Shown: piece after piece, positions 28,699-37,128 of the stretch
Numbering within the stretch: position 1 is the stretch's first letter
Layout of the letters: each line of letters opens with the position of its first letter
NCBI GenBank assembly: GCA_022041995.1
Contig: CP074382.1
Coordinates: forward strand, 434,001-498,000
Origin: Cupriavidus necator
GTDB lineage: Bacteria; Pseudomonadota; Gammaproteobacteria; Burkholderiales; Burkholderiaceae
DNA: 64,000 bases
Direction: 5' to 3'
Translations under genes and position numbers: made by a program
The notes under the pieces: model-generated
Seen by the model: only the letters and a program-made list of their open reading frames with translations
The model's database searches: none
What the model was told of the DNA's origin: nothing

Positions 28699-29051
28699 TT
28701 TGCATAATGTTGTTCCCGCCGGTCGCCCGCCAGCTCGCCGTTTTCGAGGTGCCGAGAACAATTTTATGCAAAGAAATTTTGCAGAACATTGTTCTTCCGG
28801 CCGACGTTTTGCGTAATTTTGTTCCTTTCCCGGCGGATCGGTCAGTCGGTGCCCAGCCCGCTGCAGCTTGCGAAGCCGAGGACGGCCGCCGTTAGGGGCA
28901 CCGCGTGCACCGTCGTGCGATCACGGGCCAATCCGGGGCACGCCGGCGGAGCTGCAAGGCGGCCGCCGCGCGCCTTCCCGCGGCGCTCCTTGGCCTGGCC
29001 CAGGGGGCCAGGAACAAAAATCCGCAAAATACGGGAACAAATTTGTGCAAA
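28699..29051. repeat. Cluster of six 19-bp motifs in both orientations
   Basis: Six sites fit TTTGCRNAWNWTTGTTCYY or stay close to it. Forward copies are at 28699-28717, 28778-28796 and 28808-28826. Reverse copies are at 28754-28772, 29010-29028 and 29033-29051. All keep TTTGC at one side and TTGTTC at the other, with a variable middle. No gene lies inside. The arrangement (forward, reverse, forward, forward, gap, reverse, reverse) looks like protein-binding sites at the two ends of a small element or at a recombination or replication locus. Confidence 0.7.
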
Positions 29052-29184
29052 CCGACGGGCTCGTCGGGAGGCCATTGGAGGGCGCCGATTTAACATAACG
29101 CCAGACACCGGCATTTTTGTTGGTTGCTGGAGTGTTATGTTTGATTGGCGGTGAAGAGCAGGATGTCTGCCGGCGGCTGGCATC
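29052..29184. other. Imperfect inverted repeat 29083-29150
   Basis: CGCC-AT-AACATAAC-CCAG words at 29083-29104 pair with 29127-29150 around a short spacer. It may be a hairpin or the two ends of a deleted element. No coding sequence is seen. Confidence 0.4.
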
Positions 29185-29433
29185 TCAGCCGGCGGTCGAC
29201 GCGCTGGCGTTGGTGGACACGGCAGAAAAATCGAAATGCGCGGCGGCATACAGGGCGTTGCACGCCCAGACTTCCTCGCCGTTCTTGAAGAAGGCGACCC
29301 ATTTGCCGTCGCTGATGCAATGGGCACTGGGAAACACCTCATCATGACCATTGCCAGCTTCTGGCGGGAAGGGTGCATGTGGCACGGCCCAGTACTGGCC
29401 GCTTGGTAAGGCTTCGATTGATTTCCAAGACAT
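29185..29433 (-). CDS. Small hypothetical protein
   Basis: 82 residues from ATG 29433 (MSWKSIEALPSGQYWAVPHAPFPPEAGNG, then HCISDGKWVAFFKNGEEVWACNAL). The composition is that of a compact cytoplasmic protein with many Trp and Phe and two Cys. An earlier ATG at 29451 is possible. Not recognised. The frame is more protein-like than its opposite strand. Confidence 0.5.
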   Translation of the reverse strand: MSWKSIEALPSGQYWAVPHAPFPPEAGNGHDEVFPSAHCISDGKWVAFFKNGEEVWACNALYAAAHFDFSAVSTNASASTAG

Positions 29434-29451
29434 ACCTTTCAGCACCGCCAT

Positions 29452-30321
29452 TCGGTGTCACGTTAACGCACAAGCCCACCGCCGCGGCAAAACGGATCGT
29501 GTCAATCCTGCGAAGGCGTGACATCGTTGCGAGACAGCCTTGTAGGCTCACCGCCCATCGTCTCTTGCTTATACAGTCCAATTTCGCCATGGCGCAATAC
29601 CTCCGCATCGCCGTCCGAGCGCTCGGCGTCGGCGCCATCACTGTGATTATTGCCGCCGTCTCACGGCATATTTATCTGCGAGCCGCTGGGGAAGCTGAGT
29701 CAGCCGGCGCGGAGGAGGAACCCGCGGCGATGATGTTGATCCGCTGCGAAACGATGCATCACCGTCTGCAGAATCGGCTCAGGCCCGCGGACGCGAGGGA
29801 TGCTGACGAGCCGCCACGCGCTCGTTGTAGGGAATCTTGAGTTGGAGGGCGTCTGATCAATCCAGCATCCTCACGCTGCTTACGTGAACCTGCCGGGCTA
29901 TCCAGTCCGATTTGACGACCTGGACTCGCCGCTCCCGCCTTGCTTCCACACTGGGAAAAGCCTTCCTGCCGACAGCGAGCGCAATGTGCCTGCGCAGATG
30001 GCCTGGCAGCGCCAGGCTCCGTAGCCAACGGCGGCTTGGAATGCAAGGCAAAAGAAAGCCCGCTCCAAAGGCAGGCACGAATCCCTTGAGGAGAAAGGGA
30101 GGAGACGGACGTAGTATAAACCCTTATCAAAACTCTTGCAGACCCTGCTTGTGGCGCGGATCTAGGCGGTCCGCCAGCCTTTTTTCCGTGACACGATGCG
30201 AACGCGTTGATCTACGCGTCACCCAAAGCCCGCTTCCAAGGTATAGGAATCGGACTTGGAAACCTGACGCGCCATCCGGCCTGGCATGCGAAAACAGCAG
30301 ATGAGGCCCCAAACTGCAATT
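29452..30321. other. Unassigned region of about 870 bases
   Basis: Several short frames exist on both strands (for example plus 29373-29840 and minus 29759-30130). None shows a domain, a ribosome site or consistent codon use. Probably decayed sequence. Confidence 0.4.
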
Positions 30322-30498
30322 TCACGATCGCGAAACTATAGATATCGCACAAAGTCTCGAATTCAGCGCCATCCTCGCAGCAAGCCGGTACCGTCGTCCC
30401 AGCGACAGGGGTGCAGCGGCGTGTGCGATACCGGCGCCAGCCTTGCCGAAGGCAGCCGCGCCACCGAGTCTAAGAAAGTCACGACGGTCTATCGGCAT
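30322..30498 (-). pseudogene. Tat signal peptide stub of an exported protein
   Basis: From ATG 30498 the frame reads MPIDRRDFLRLGGAAAFGKAG and then AGIAHAAAPLS. RRDFLRLGG is a twin-arginine motif and AHA-A a plausible cleavage site. After about 35 codons the frame loses any protein character and ends. The mature protein is missing, so this is a remnant upstream of which chrA is read in the same direction. Confidence 0.6.
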
Positions 30499-30615
30499 AT
30501 GGCCTCCTTTCATGCAATTGCTTGCAGTCGGCGGGTTATGCCGTCTCGGCAGACTTTAGATTGTCAACCGCGGTAGCGCAACGGGGGCGACCTGATCGGC
30601 GTGGACGTTGATGCC

Positions 30616-31845
30616 TCAGTGCAATAGCCCTTGTGCGACGCCCGCAACGGCGCACACCCCAACCACCGCGAGCGGGGGAACCTTCCAGCGGACCAGCAGC
30701 AAGAAACATACCGTCGCAATCGCGAAATCCAGTTGCGAGAGTATTGCGCTCGTCCAAACCGGCGAATACAGGGCGGCGGCAAGCAAACCAACCACCGCCG
30801 CGTTGACGCCATTGAGCAACGCCACCATCGAAGAGCGTGCGCGCAGTGCCTGCCAGTACGGCAATGCCGCAGTAACGAGCAACAAACCAGGCAAAAAGAT
30901 GCCCAGTGTCGCGAGCGCAGCACCTGCCCATTGGTTCGGGGCATCGGCCAACACCCACCCCAGGAAACTCGCGAACGTAAAGAGGGGGCCGGGTACCGCT
31001 TGCGCAGCGCCGTACCCCGCGAGGAAGTCATTCGGGCTGACCCAGCCGGTCGCGACCGTTTGCTGTTGCAGCAACGGCAGCACCACGTGGCCGCCACCGA
31101 ACACCAGAGCACCGGACCGGTAGAACGCATCGAAGACTTGAACGCCCCGGCCCGCTATAGCCGCCAATGCTGGGAGACCAAAGAGCAGTGCGCAGAAGAG
31201 CATCAGTGCCACAACCCCAGTGGCACGTGAAACGCGAAATTCGTGAACACGCCCTTGCCGGCTGCACGCCAACGCAGACGCATCGGGCCGACACAGCAAG
31301 AGCCCCAATAGCGCACCCAGAGCGATGACGAGAAGTTGAGCGTAGACGGTCGTCAGAAGACTGAGCAGCACAAGAGTGGCAAGTGCGATGCCAGCTCGGC
31401 GGTAATCCGGGCAAAGGCGTCGCGCCATATCCCAGACGGCTTGGGCCACTACTGCGACAGCGACAAGCTTCAGACCGTGGATTAGACCTGTTCCGATCGA
31501 TCCCCCAAGGACGGGCGCCATGACAGCAAAGGCGAGCAACAGCAGGATGGAGGGTAGGGTAAATCCACACCACGCTGCGAGGCCACCGAGCCACCCGGCC
31601 CGCAGTAGGCCGATTGAAAAGCCGACTTGGCTGCTGGCCGGTCCGGGAAGAAACTGGCACAGACCGACGAGATCGGAGAACGCTTTCTCATCGAGCCAAC
31701 GGCGGCGTTCCACAAATTCGCGCCGGAAGTATCCGATGTGCGCGATGGGGCCGCCGAAGGACGTTAATCCTAGCTTCAGAAAGACTGCCAGAACTTCTGC
31801 GGCAGCGCTGGGACGCATGGCGGTTGTTGTGCCTTTGGTTTCCAT
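30616..31845 (-). CDS. chrA: Chromate transporter ChrA (CHR family)
   Basis: 409 residues, with two homologous CHR halves and about ten hydrophobic segments. The first half opens with FLKLGLTSFGGPIAHIGYFRREFVERRRWL and LCQFLPGPASSQ. The second has FYRSGALVFGGGHVVLPLL and GYGAAQAVPGPLFTFASFLG. It exports chromate across the inner membrane. The frame is intact. A broken padR regulator gene precedes it on the same strand, 36 bases away. Confidence 0.93.
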   Translation of the reverse strand: METKGTTTAMRPSAAAEVLAVFLKLGLTSFGGPIAHIGYFRREFVERRRWLDEKAFSDLVGLCQFLPGPASSQVGFSIGLLRAGWLGGLAAWCGFTLPSILLLLAFAVMAPVLGGSIGTGLIHGLKLVAVAVVAQAVWDMARRLCPDYRRAGIALATLVLLSLLTTVYAQLLVIALGALLGLLLCRPDASALACSRQGRVHEFRVSRATGVVALMLFCALLFGLPALAAIAGRGVQVFDAFYRSGALVFGGGHVVLPLLQQQTVATGWVSPNDFLAGYGAAQAVPGPLFTFASFLGWVLADAPNQWAGAALATLGIFLPGLLLVTAALPYWQALRARSSMVALLNGVNAAVVGLLAAALYSPVWTSAILSQLDFAIATVCFLLLVRWKVPPLAVVGVCAVAGVAQGLLH

Positions 31846-31881
31846 AAGGGGGACGAGGTTGACGGGAACGGGCCTCCGCCC

Positions 31882-32072
31882 TTAGTTGTGCTCGAACAGC
31901 TCACCAAACAATTCGCGAACCTTCACTTTCTCGGCCGCCAACGCACGTCGCCCGGCAGGAGTGATGCGATAGACGCGGCGACCACTTCGACCGTTCCGTT
32001 CCATTCCATTGTCGATCTTAGATAGCCCTTCTTTTCCAATCCGTGCAGGAGCGGATACAGGGTGCCCGGACT
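31882..32072 (-). pseudogene. PadR-family regulator, N-terminus lost and frameshifted
   Basis: One frame gives SPGTLYPLLHGLEKKGYLRS, the winged-helix end of PadR proteins. Another gives GRRVYRITPAGRRALAAEKVKVRELFGELFEHN up to the stop at 31882. A tandem duplication of AATGG near 31998-32008 explains the shift. The IS6 element at 32073 removed the first helices. PadR genes often sit next to chrA and repress it, so loss could make chrA constitutive (inference). Confidence 0.85.
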
Positions 32073-32913
32073 GGCTCTGGTGCAAATAGGCGGTCTGTAC
32101 GAGATTGTTGTTATATAAAGGATACCTCATCAAGCAGACAGGACGGCCTCCCAGACTGCGGGCGCAGTGGTATCTTTGAGGTCGAGCTTCGCGAGGCCGA
32201 ATTGGCCCTTGCGAATCCGATGTACCAACTCAATACCAGAGAGAGTGATCGCTGCGTTCCTGAAACGTTTGAAGCCGAGCATGACTTTCGTCCGGGACTT
32301 GATGTTGCGATGGTCCTGCTCGACCAGATTATTGAGATATTTCGAGGATCGGACCTTCGTGTCCTCAGACAGCAAGCCTTCGGCCTTCATCTCGCGCACG
32401 GCGCGGTGCGGGGCGGCATAGCCATCAAGCGTGATGGTCTTTGGTGGCTCGCCTTGATGTCTGATTGCCTTCCTGAAAAAGGCTTTTGCCGCCTTCACGT
32501 CGCGCCTGGCACTGAGCATGAAGTCTACCGTCTGGCCCACCCGATCCACCGCCCGATAAAGATAGACCCACTTGCCGCGCAGCTTGAGATAAGTCTCGTC
32601 AACACGCCAGGACTGGCCGGCGGACCTGCCGAAGCGATTCCACCGTTTGACGAACTCCGGCGCAAAGCGCCGCACCCAGCGCAGGATCGTCGTTTGGGCC
32701 AGCGACAGACTCCGTTCCGCCATCATTTCGACCAGATCGCGCAAGCTAAGCTTGTAGCGCAGGTACCAGCGAACACACAGAATGATCACATCGCGGTCAA
32801 AGTGACGGCCTGCAAACAGTTCGTCCAGGCTCTTCAGCTTGCTCATCGTCGCTTCTCAATTCGTTCAGCCCGACACCTTAGCCGATTCGCCCCCGCGCTA
32901 TTGCACTAGAGCC
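32073..32913 (-). mobile_element. IS6-family element (841 bp)
   Basis: The ends GGCTCTGGTGCAAATAGGCGG (first 20 bases from 32073) and the complement of GGCTCTAGTGCAATAGCG (ending 32913) match imperfectly. It contains a complete transposase gene. No 8-bp duplication is visible, as expected if it arrived by cointegration or deletion. Confidence 0.85.
32130..32846 (-). CDS. IS6-family transposase
   Basis: 238 residues: HTH (HFDRDVIILCVRWYLRYKLSL), then DDE residues in WRVDETYLKLRGKWVYLYRAVD, TITLDGYAAPHRA and SKYLNNLVEQDHRNIKSRT. Intact. A different IS6 type from the one at 22200-24211. Confidence 0.95.
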   Translation of the reverse strand: MSKLKSLDELFAGRHFDRDVIILCVRWYLRYKLSLRDLVEMMAERSLSLAQTTILRWVRRFAPEFVKRWNRFGRSAGQSWRVDETYLKLRGKWVYLYRAVDRVGQTVDFMLSARRDVKAAKAFFRKAIRHQGEPPKTITLDGYAAPHRAVREMKAEGLLSEDTKVRSSKYLNNLVEQDHRNIKSRTKVMLGFKRFRNAAITLSGIELVHRIRKGQFGLAKLDLKDTTAPAVWEAVLSA

Positions 32914-32935
32914 ACATAGCGCGGGATCGTTGTTG

Positions 32936-33055
32936 TTACAGGCGGATTTCGCCGCAGGGGGACCCCGGGACTCGGCGCACTGGAAACGCGATGACTCGGA
33001 ATGGTGGCGCAGCCCCGATCAGAACAGCAAGGATGAGCAATGCGAGATTCCTCAT
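32936..33055 (-). CDS. Possible small exported peptide in an AT-rich region
   Basis: 39 residues from ATG 33055: MRNLALLILAVLIGAAPPF forms an N-terminal hydrophobic signal-like segment, followed by about 20 residues. GGAAGG precedes the ATG on the coding strand. A perfect FNR-type box lies 120 bases upstream. Not recognised; the 3' part may have been cut by the IS6 insertion. Confidence 0.35.
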   Translation of the reverse strand: MRNLALLILAVLIGAAPPFRVIAFPVRRVPGSPCGEIRL

Positions 33056-33174
33056 ACTGCCGCCTTCCCATTTATTGCCAAAAAACAAGATAAAAAGTTA
33101 ATCAAGAGATGCAAAGTAGTATTGCACAAAAAGAAACGCTGTTGCCCAACATTCACATGGGTAGTTAAAAAGAA

Positions 33175-33188
33175 TTGATATTTATCAA
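33175..33188. promoter_or_regulatory. FNR/ANR-type operator
   Basis: TTGATATTTATCAA is a perfect match to the consensus TTGAT-N4-ATCAA bound by FNR/CRP-family oxygen sensors. It lies in the most AT-rich stretch of the window. The gene on its right was replaced by an IS5 element. On its left is the small exported-peptide frame. Confidence 0.6.
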
Positions 33189-33370
33189 AGGTTGGCAATT
33201 TTCGGAAAAAATAAAACCGGTATGTCATGACATATACACACATGGTGACCGCGAATCGCGGTCGCGAAAGAACACGTTTGCTTTCAACGACATAGGGCAG
33301 CGCATGTAAATGCCGGCGGCTCGCTCACTTGTACTTGAAGTAGGCCATGGTGCGAAGCTGCTTAGAGCGG

Positions 33371-34173
33371 CTAACAAAACTCTTCAACAAATCGAGAGCA
33401 GATGATAGCGCAAGCGAGCGTGAGCAGGGCCAGATGAACATCGAGACGCCGCTCGAAGCGAATGCGCAACTTCCCGAAGGCAGCAAGCCATGCATGCGTG
33501 CGCTCGACAACCCAGCGATGCTTGCCGAGCCGGTCGTTCCTCTCGATGCCTCGGCGAGCAATTCGTGGACAGATTCCTCGCTTGTGCAAATGTTGACGGC
33601 ATCGAGCAAAGTCGTATCCCTTGTCGGCGTAGAGCTTGTCGGGACGGCTGCGCGGCCGTCCCGACAGTCCTCGTACCGCTGGTATGGCGTCAACCAACGC
33701 TTCGAACACAATGGAATCGTGTCGATTGGCACCGGTGACGACCAGTGCCAACGGGGACACCGCGCCGGTCTACGATGAGATGGCGTTTGCTGCCGAGTTT
33801 GCCGCGGTCCGTAGGGTTCGAGCCTGTCTGTTGGCCCCCGGGGGCTGGCCACTGCCGCCCCGTCGATGCTTGCCCGCGTCCAATCGATCTGGTCATGCTC
33901 GCGCAAGCGGGTCAGCAGGGCCAGGTGCAGGCGTTCCCAGATGCCGTCGGCCTGCCAATCACGGAGGCGACGCCAACAAGTCATGCCGCTGCCGAACCCC
34001 AGTTCCTGCGGCAAGTCTTCCCATGCAATCCCGGTCTGCAATACAAACAGGATGCCGTTCAGCGCTGCTCGGTCCTCCACTCTGGGTCGGCCACCTTTTG
34101 GAGAGGGCTCCACCGTCGGCAGCAGCGGCTGCAATGCTTTCCACAATTCGTTGTTGACTTTCTTTCGTGCCAT
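33371..34173 (-). pseudogene. IS5/IS427-type transposase in three frames
   Basis: N-terminal part from 34173: ELWKALQPLLPTVEPSPKGGRP, ALNGILFVLQTGIAWEDLP and IDWTRASIDGAAVA. The sequence then shifts at a CCCCCGGGGG run (about 33834-33843) into GGQQTGSNPTDRGKLGSKRHL. One extra C near 33755 moves it into PLALVVTGANRHDSIVFEAL and KHRWVVERTHAWLAAFGKLR. The first shift could be the programmed one of IS427 elements; the second is damage. Confidence 0.85.
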
Positions 34174-34222
34174 GCCATCGCTAACGTCCATCAGGCGCCG
34201 CTCGATGACATAGTTTTGTTAG
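33371..34222 (-). mobile_element. IS5-family (IS427-type) element, decayed
   Basis: CTAACAAAACT at 33371 and its complement ending 34222 form the termini; the 852-bp size fits the IS427 group. The transposase stop TAG lies inside the left terminus. Confidence 0.82.
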
Positions 34223-34354
34223 ATGGTATGGACGCCTCCCCCCGGCAACGGGTATCTCTGGCACAAGGATCAGGGTCCGGGGATCCTACGCCGCGTCGGC
34301 CAAGCTGTGCCAAAGTGGAGCTGTCGAGTGCAACCACCTGCGGGAGGATCCGAA

Positions 34355-34998
34355 ATGAAGCTTACCGTAATCGGCATGGATATTGCCAAGCACGTCTTCC
34401 AACTGCATGCGGTCAACCCGTACACGGGCGAAATCGAATGCGCTGCACCGCTTGCGCGCACAACTGATGAAGTTCCGCATCACGCAGACCAACGGCCTGC
34501 GTGGTTTGCTCCATGAATTCGGCGAAACACTTCCCGAAGGCTATCAGGCTTTCTCAACGGAGATTGCTACGGCGCTTGCCAAGCTCTCGGATCGCGTGCC
34601 TGCCATGCTGATCGATAGCCTGCGCGAGCAGTGGGCCCGCGTGCAGGCTACTGACAAGGACATGGCATTGCTCGAACGCCGACTCAAGGCCGCGCTTCAC
34701 GACAATCAGGACTGCCAACGGATCGCGGAAATCCCCGGCGTTGGTCTGCTCACCGCCACAGCAGCTGTTGCCGCCATCGGTGATGCGGCCACCTTCCGTT
34801 CCGGCCGTGAGTTCGCAGCGTGGATCGGCTTGGTACCGAGGCAAACTGGGACTGGCGGTCATGTTCGACAGCTCGGATTAAGCAAGCGCGGCGATACCTA
34901 CTTGCGGACTCTATTGATGCATGGTGCGCGGTCTGTGATCACTCGCGGTACACGAACCCCGTGGCTGGACGGGATGCTCCAGCGACGCCCCTTTAACG
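34355..34998 (+). pseudogene. IS110-family transposase remnant (third type)
   Basis: MKLTVIGMDIAKHVFQLHAVNP is the DEDD N-terminus. An internal deletion then joins GEIE to LRAQLMKFRITQTNGLRGLL in another frame. The Transposase_20 domain IAEIPGVGLLTATAAVAAIGD and SGREFAAWIGLVPRQTGTGGH is intact. The end is lost after LDGMLQRRPFN, and no terminal repeat is found. Confidence 0.88.
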
Positions 34999-35122
34999 CA
35001 CCTCATTACACACAACTCCTGGCGGCTGGTGCGCCGCAGAAAGTCGTTTACGGTCAATGACATAGCGGGTGGGGTTGTAAACTCTTTCGGATTGTCGTTC
35101 ACTCTTGCATTTTGGACGGCAC

Positions 35123-36071
35123 ATGCAGCGAGAGGCAACGAGTTGGGCAGCGGCAGAATTCAAGGACATTGACTTGGGCGACCAGCGCCTGAATAAGCGG
35201 GCGGTGCTGCTAGCGGAGCGACTCGCAGAGAAGCCGACGGCAAGCATACCGAGTGCGTGCGGCGGCTGGGCGGAAACGGCTGCTGCGTACCGCTTCCTGG
35301 CTCAGGATGAATTGGACTGGCGCGATATTCTGGCGCCCCATTGGCAGAGCTCAGCCGAGCGGATGCGAGCTTGCGAAGTGGTGCTATGCATCCAAGACAC
35401 CACGGAGCTGGACTTTAACGGCCAGGCCATCGCAGGCCTGGGACCGCTGTCGTATGAGGCGCAACGCGGGCTATATCTGCACCCGACTTACGCGGTAACG
35501 CCAGCGCGCGAACCGCTGGGCGTGCTCGACGCCTACATGTGGGCGCGCGAGCCCAAGGGTGCGGATGGCGTGCGCCCCGGCATCAAGGAAAGCACCCGCT
35601 GGACTGAAGGATATGAGCGGGTCGCCGAACAGGCGGCCGCACTGCCTGCCACGCGACTCGTCTATGTGGCTGACCGAGAGTCGGACATCATGGCGCTGAT
35701 GGTCAAGGCAAAGGAGTTGGGCCACCCGGCGGATTGGCTACTGCGCTCGCAGCACAATCGCACCTTGCCTGGCGGCGGCAAGCTGTGGGACCAAGTAACT
35801 GCGGGCAAGCCAGTGGGCAGGATTCACTTTACGCTGGCAGCCCGTCAGGCTCAGCCAGCGCGCGCGGTACGGCAGCAGGTGTGGGCGCAACGTGTTGCGT
35901 TGCCTGATGCTGCAGGCGGCGTGGTGAGTGCCACTTGTATCGTCGCCCGGGAGGTCGACCCGCCGGCCGGCGTCAAGCCGATTGAATGGCGACTGCTGAG
36001 TAATCGCGAGGTGGACGACCTTGACGCAGCGGCGCAGCTTATTGACTGGTACCGCGCGCGTTGGGAGGTGG
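35123..36071 (+). pseudogene. Tn5-like (IS4 superfamily) transposase, 5' exon, interrupted by a group II intron
   Basis: From ATG 35123: EFKDIDLGDQRLNKRAVLLAERL, VVLCIQDTTELDFNGQ (first D), VYVADRESDIMALM (second D) and DWYRARWEV (YREK region). The frame is broken at GAGGTGG by the intron starting 36072. The 3' exon resumes as ELFFHVL at 40768, but the similarity ends within ten codons, so the gene is truncated even if spliced. Confidence 0.88.
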
Positions 36072-36589
36072 GTGTGTCCAGATAATGACACGTTGTCCAG
36101 TCGGTGAAAGTCCGACCGAGGCAAAAGACTCAAGCCTCGTAGCTCGGGAGGCGTCATGGCGCGAAAGCAAGATGACGGAGCCCTCCGACAGTATGCTCAG
36201 AAAGGAGTATATGCAACGCACCAGGTTGCAACGTGCAGTGAACGCAGATGTAGCCTCGTCACACGAAAACCCGGTGGCTGAGACGGTCTATAACGCGCGA
36301 AAGCAGCAAGAGTTGTCCGAAACGAGTCCGATGCGGCAGCTCTCACCGGCGAGGTATCAGCGGCGACATGGTGTGAAGGATAACGTGGAAACTGGAGAAG
36401 CCCTCGGCACCCGGCGGAGAAAGCCCGTCGAGGAGATGTCCGTTATAACCGCGAGTGGGAAATGCGGGCATAGGTGCAAGGGTGACGGATCGGGTCGTAG
36501 TACTGTCGATGGGCGTGCAGCAAAACGCGCCCGGAGGGAAGGGCCCGGACCGGTGAGTACTCCGTTCAACAAGGTGAGGCAGGGATGAA

Positions 36590-37101
36590 ATGACAAAGGC
36601 ATCCAGTAGTCTGCAGGAACTGAGAAGGCGGATATATCGCAAGGCGAAGTCTGACAAGACCCATCGCTTTTGGGGGCTCTCCGTGCATATTGCGAAGAGT
36701 GAAACCCTAGACGAGGCCTACCGTATCGCCAAGAGGAACGGCGGTGCACCGGGAATCGATGGTCTGAGCTTTAATGACATCGAGGCATCCGGACGCACTG
36801 TCTTTCTTGCGGAGATTCAGGCAGACCTCAAGACAGGCAGGTATGAACCCAAGCCGAACCGCAAGGTAGAGATCCCGAAAAGTAACGGCAAAGTCCGCGT
36901 TCTCCAGGTTCCTTGCATCCGCGACCGCGTGGTGCAGGGTGCGCTGAAACTAATCCTCGAAGCGGTATTCGAGGCGGACTTCTGCCCGAACTCCTACGGG
37001 TTTAGACCAAAGCGGTCCCCACACCGCGCGCTGGCGGAAGTCAGACGCAGTGTGCTGCGGCGCATGTCGACGGTGGTTGATGTGGATCTGTCGCGCTACT
37101 T
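36590..37101 (+). pseudogene. Group II intron RT/maturase, N-terminal part
   Basis: AYRIAKRNGGAPGIDGLSF, then LKTGRYEPKPNRKVEIPK, IRDRVVQGALKLILEAVFE and SYGFRPKRSPHRAL are RT domains 0-2a. The frame is broken at DVDLSRY by the serine-recombinase element and continues in phase at 39823 (FDTIQHSTLL). Together the halves encode 435 residues. Confidence 0.93.
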
Positions 37102-37128
37102 GGATCATACATAGCAATGCCCTTTGGT

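Noticed and set aside
28699..29051. CRISPR array
   Set aside because: Repeats are in mixed orientation with irregular spacing, and there are no cas genes.
29083..29150. Integron attC site
   Set aside because: The core words do not fit GTTRRRY/RYYYAAC and no cassette or intI gene is present.
29373..29840. 155-residue plus-strand frame
   Set aside because: Composition changes along its length, and it overlaps the better-supported minus-strand gene at 29185-29433.
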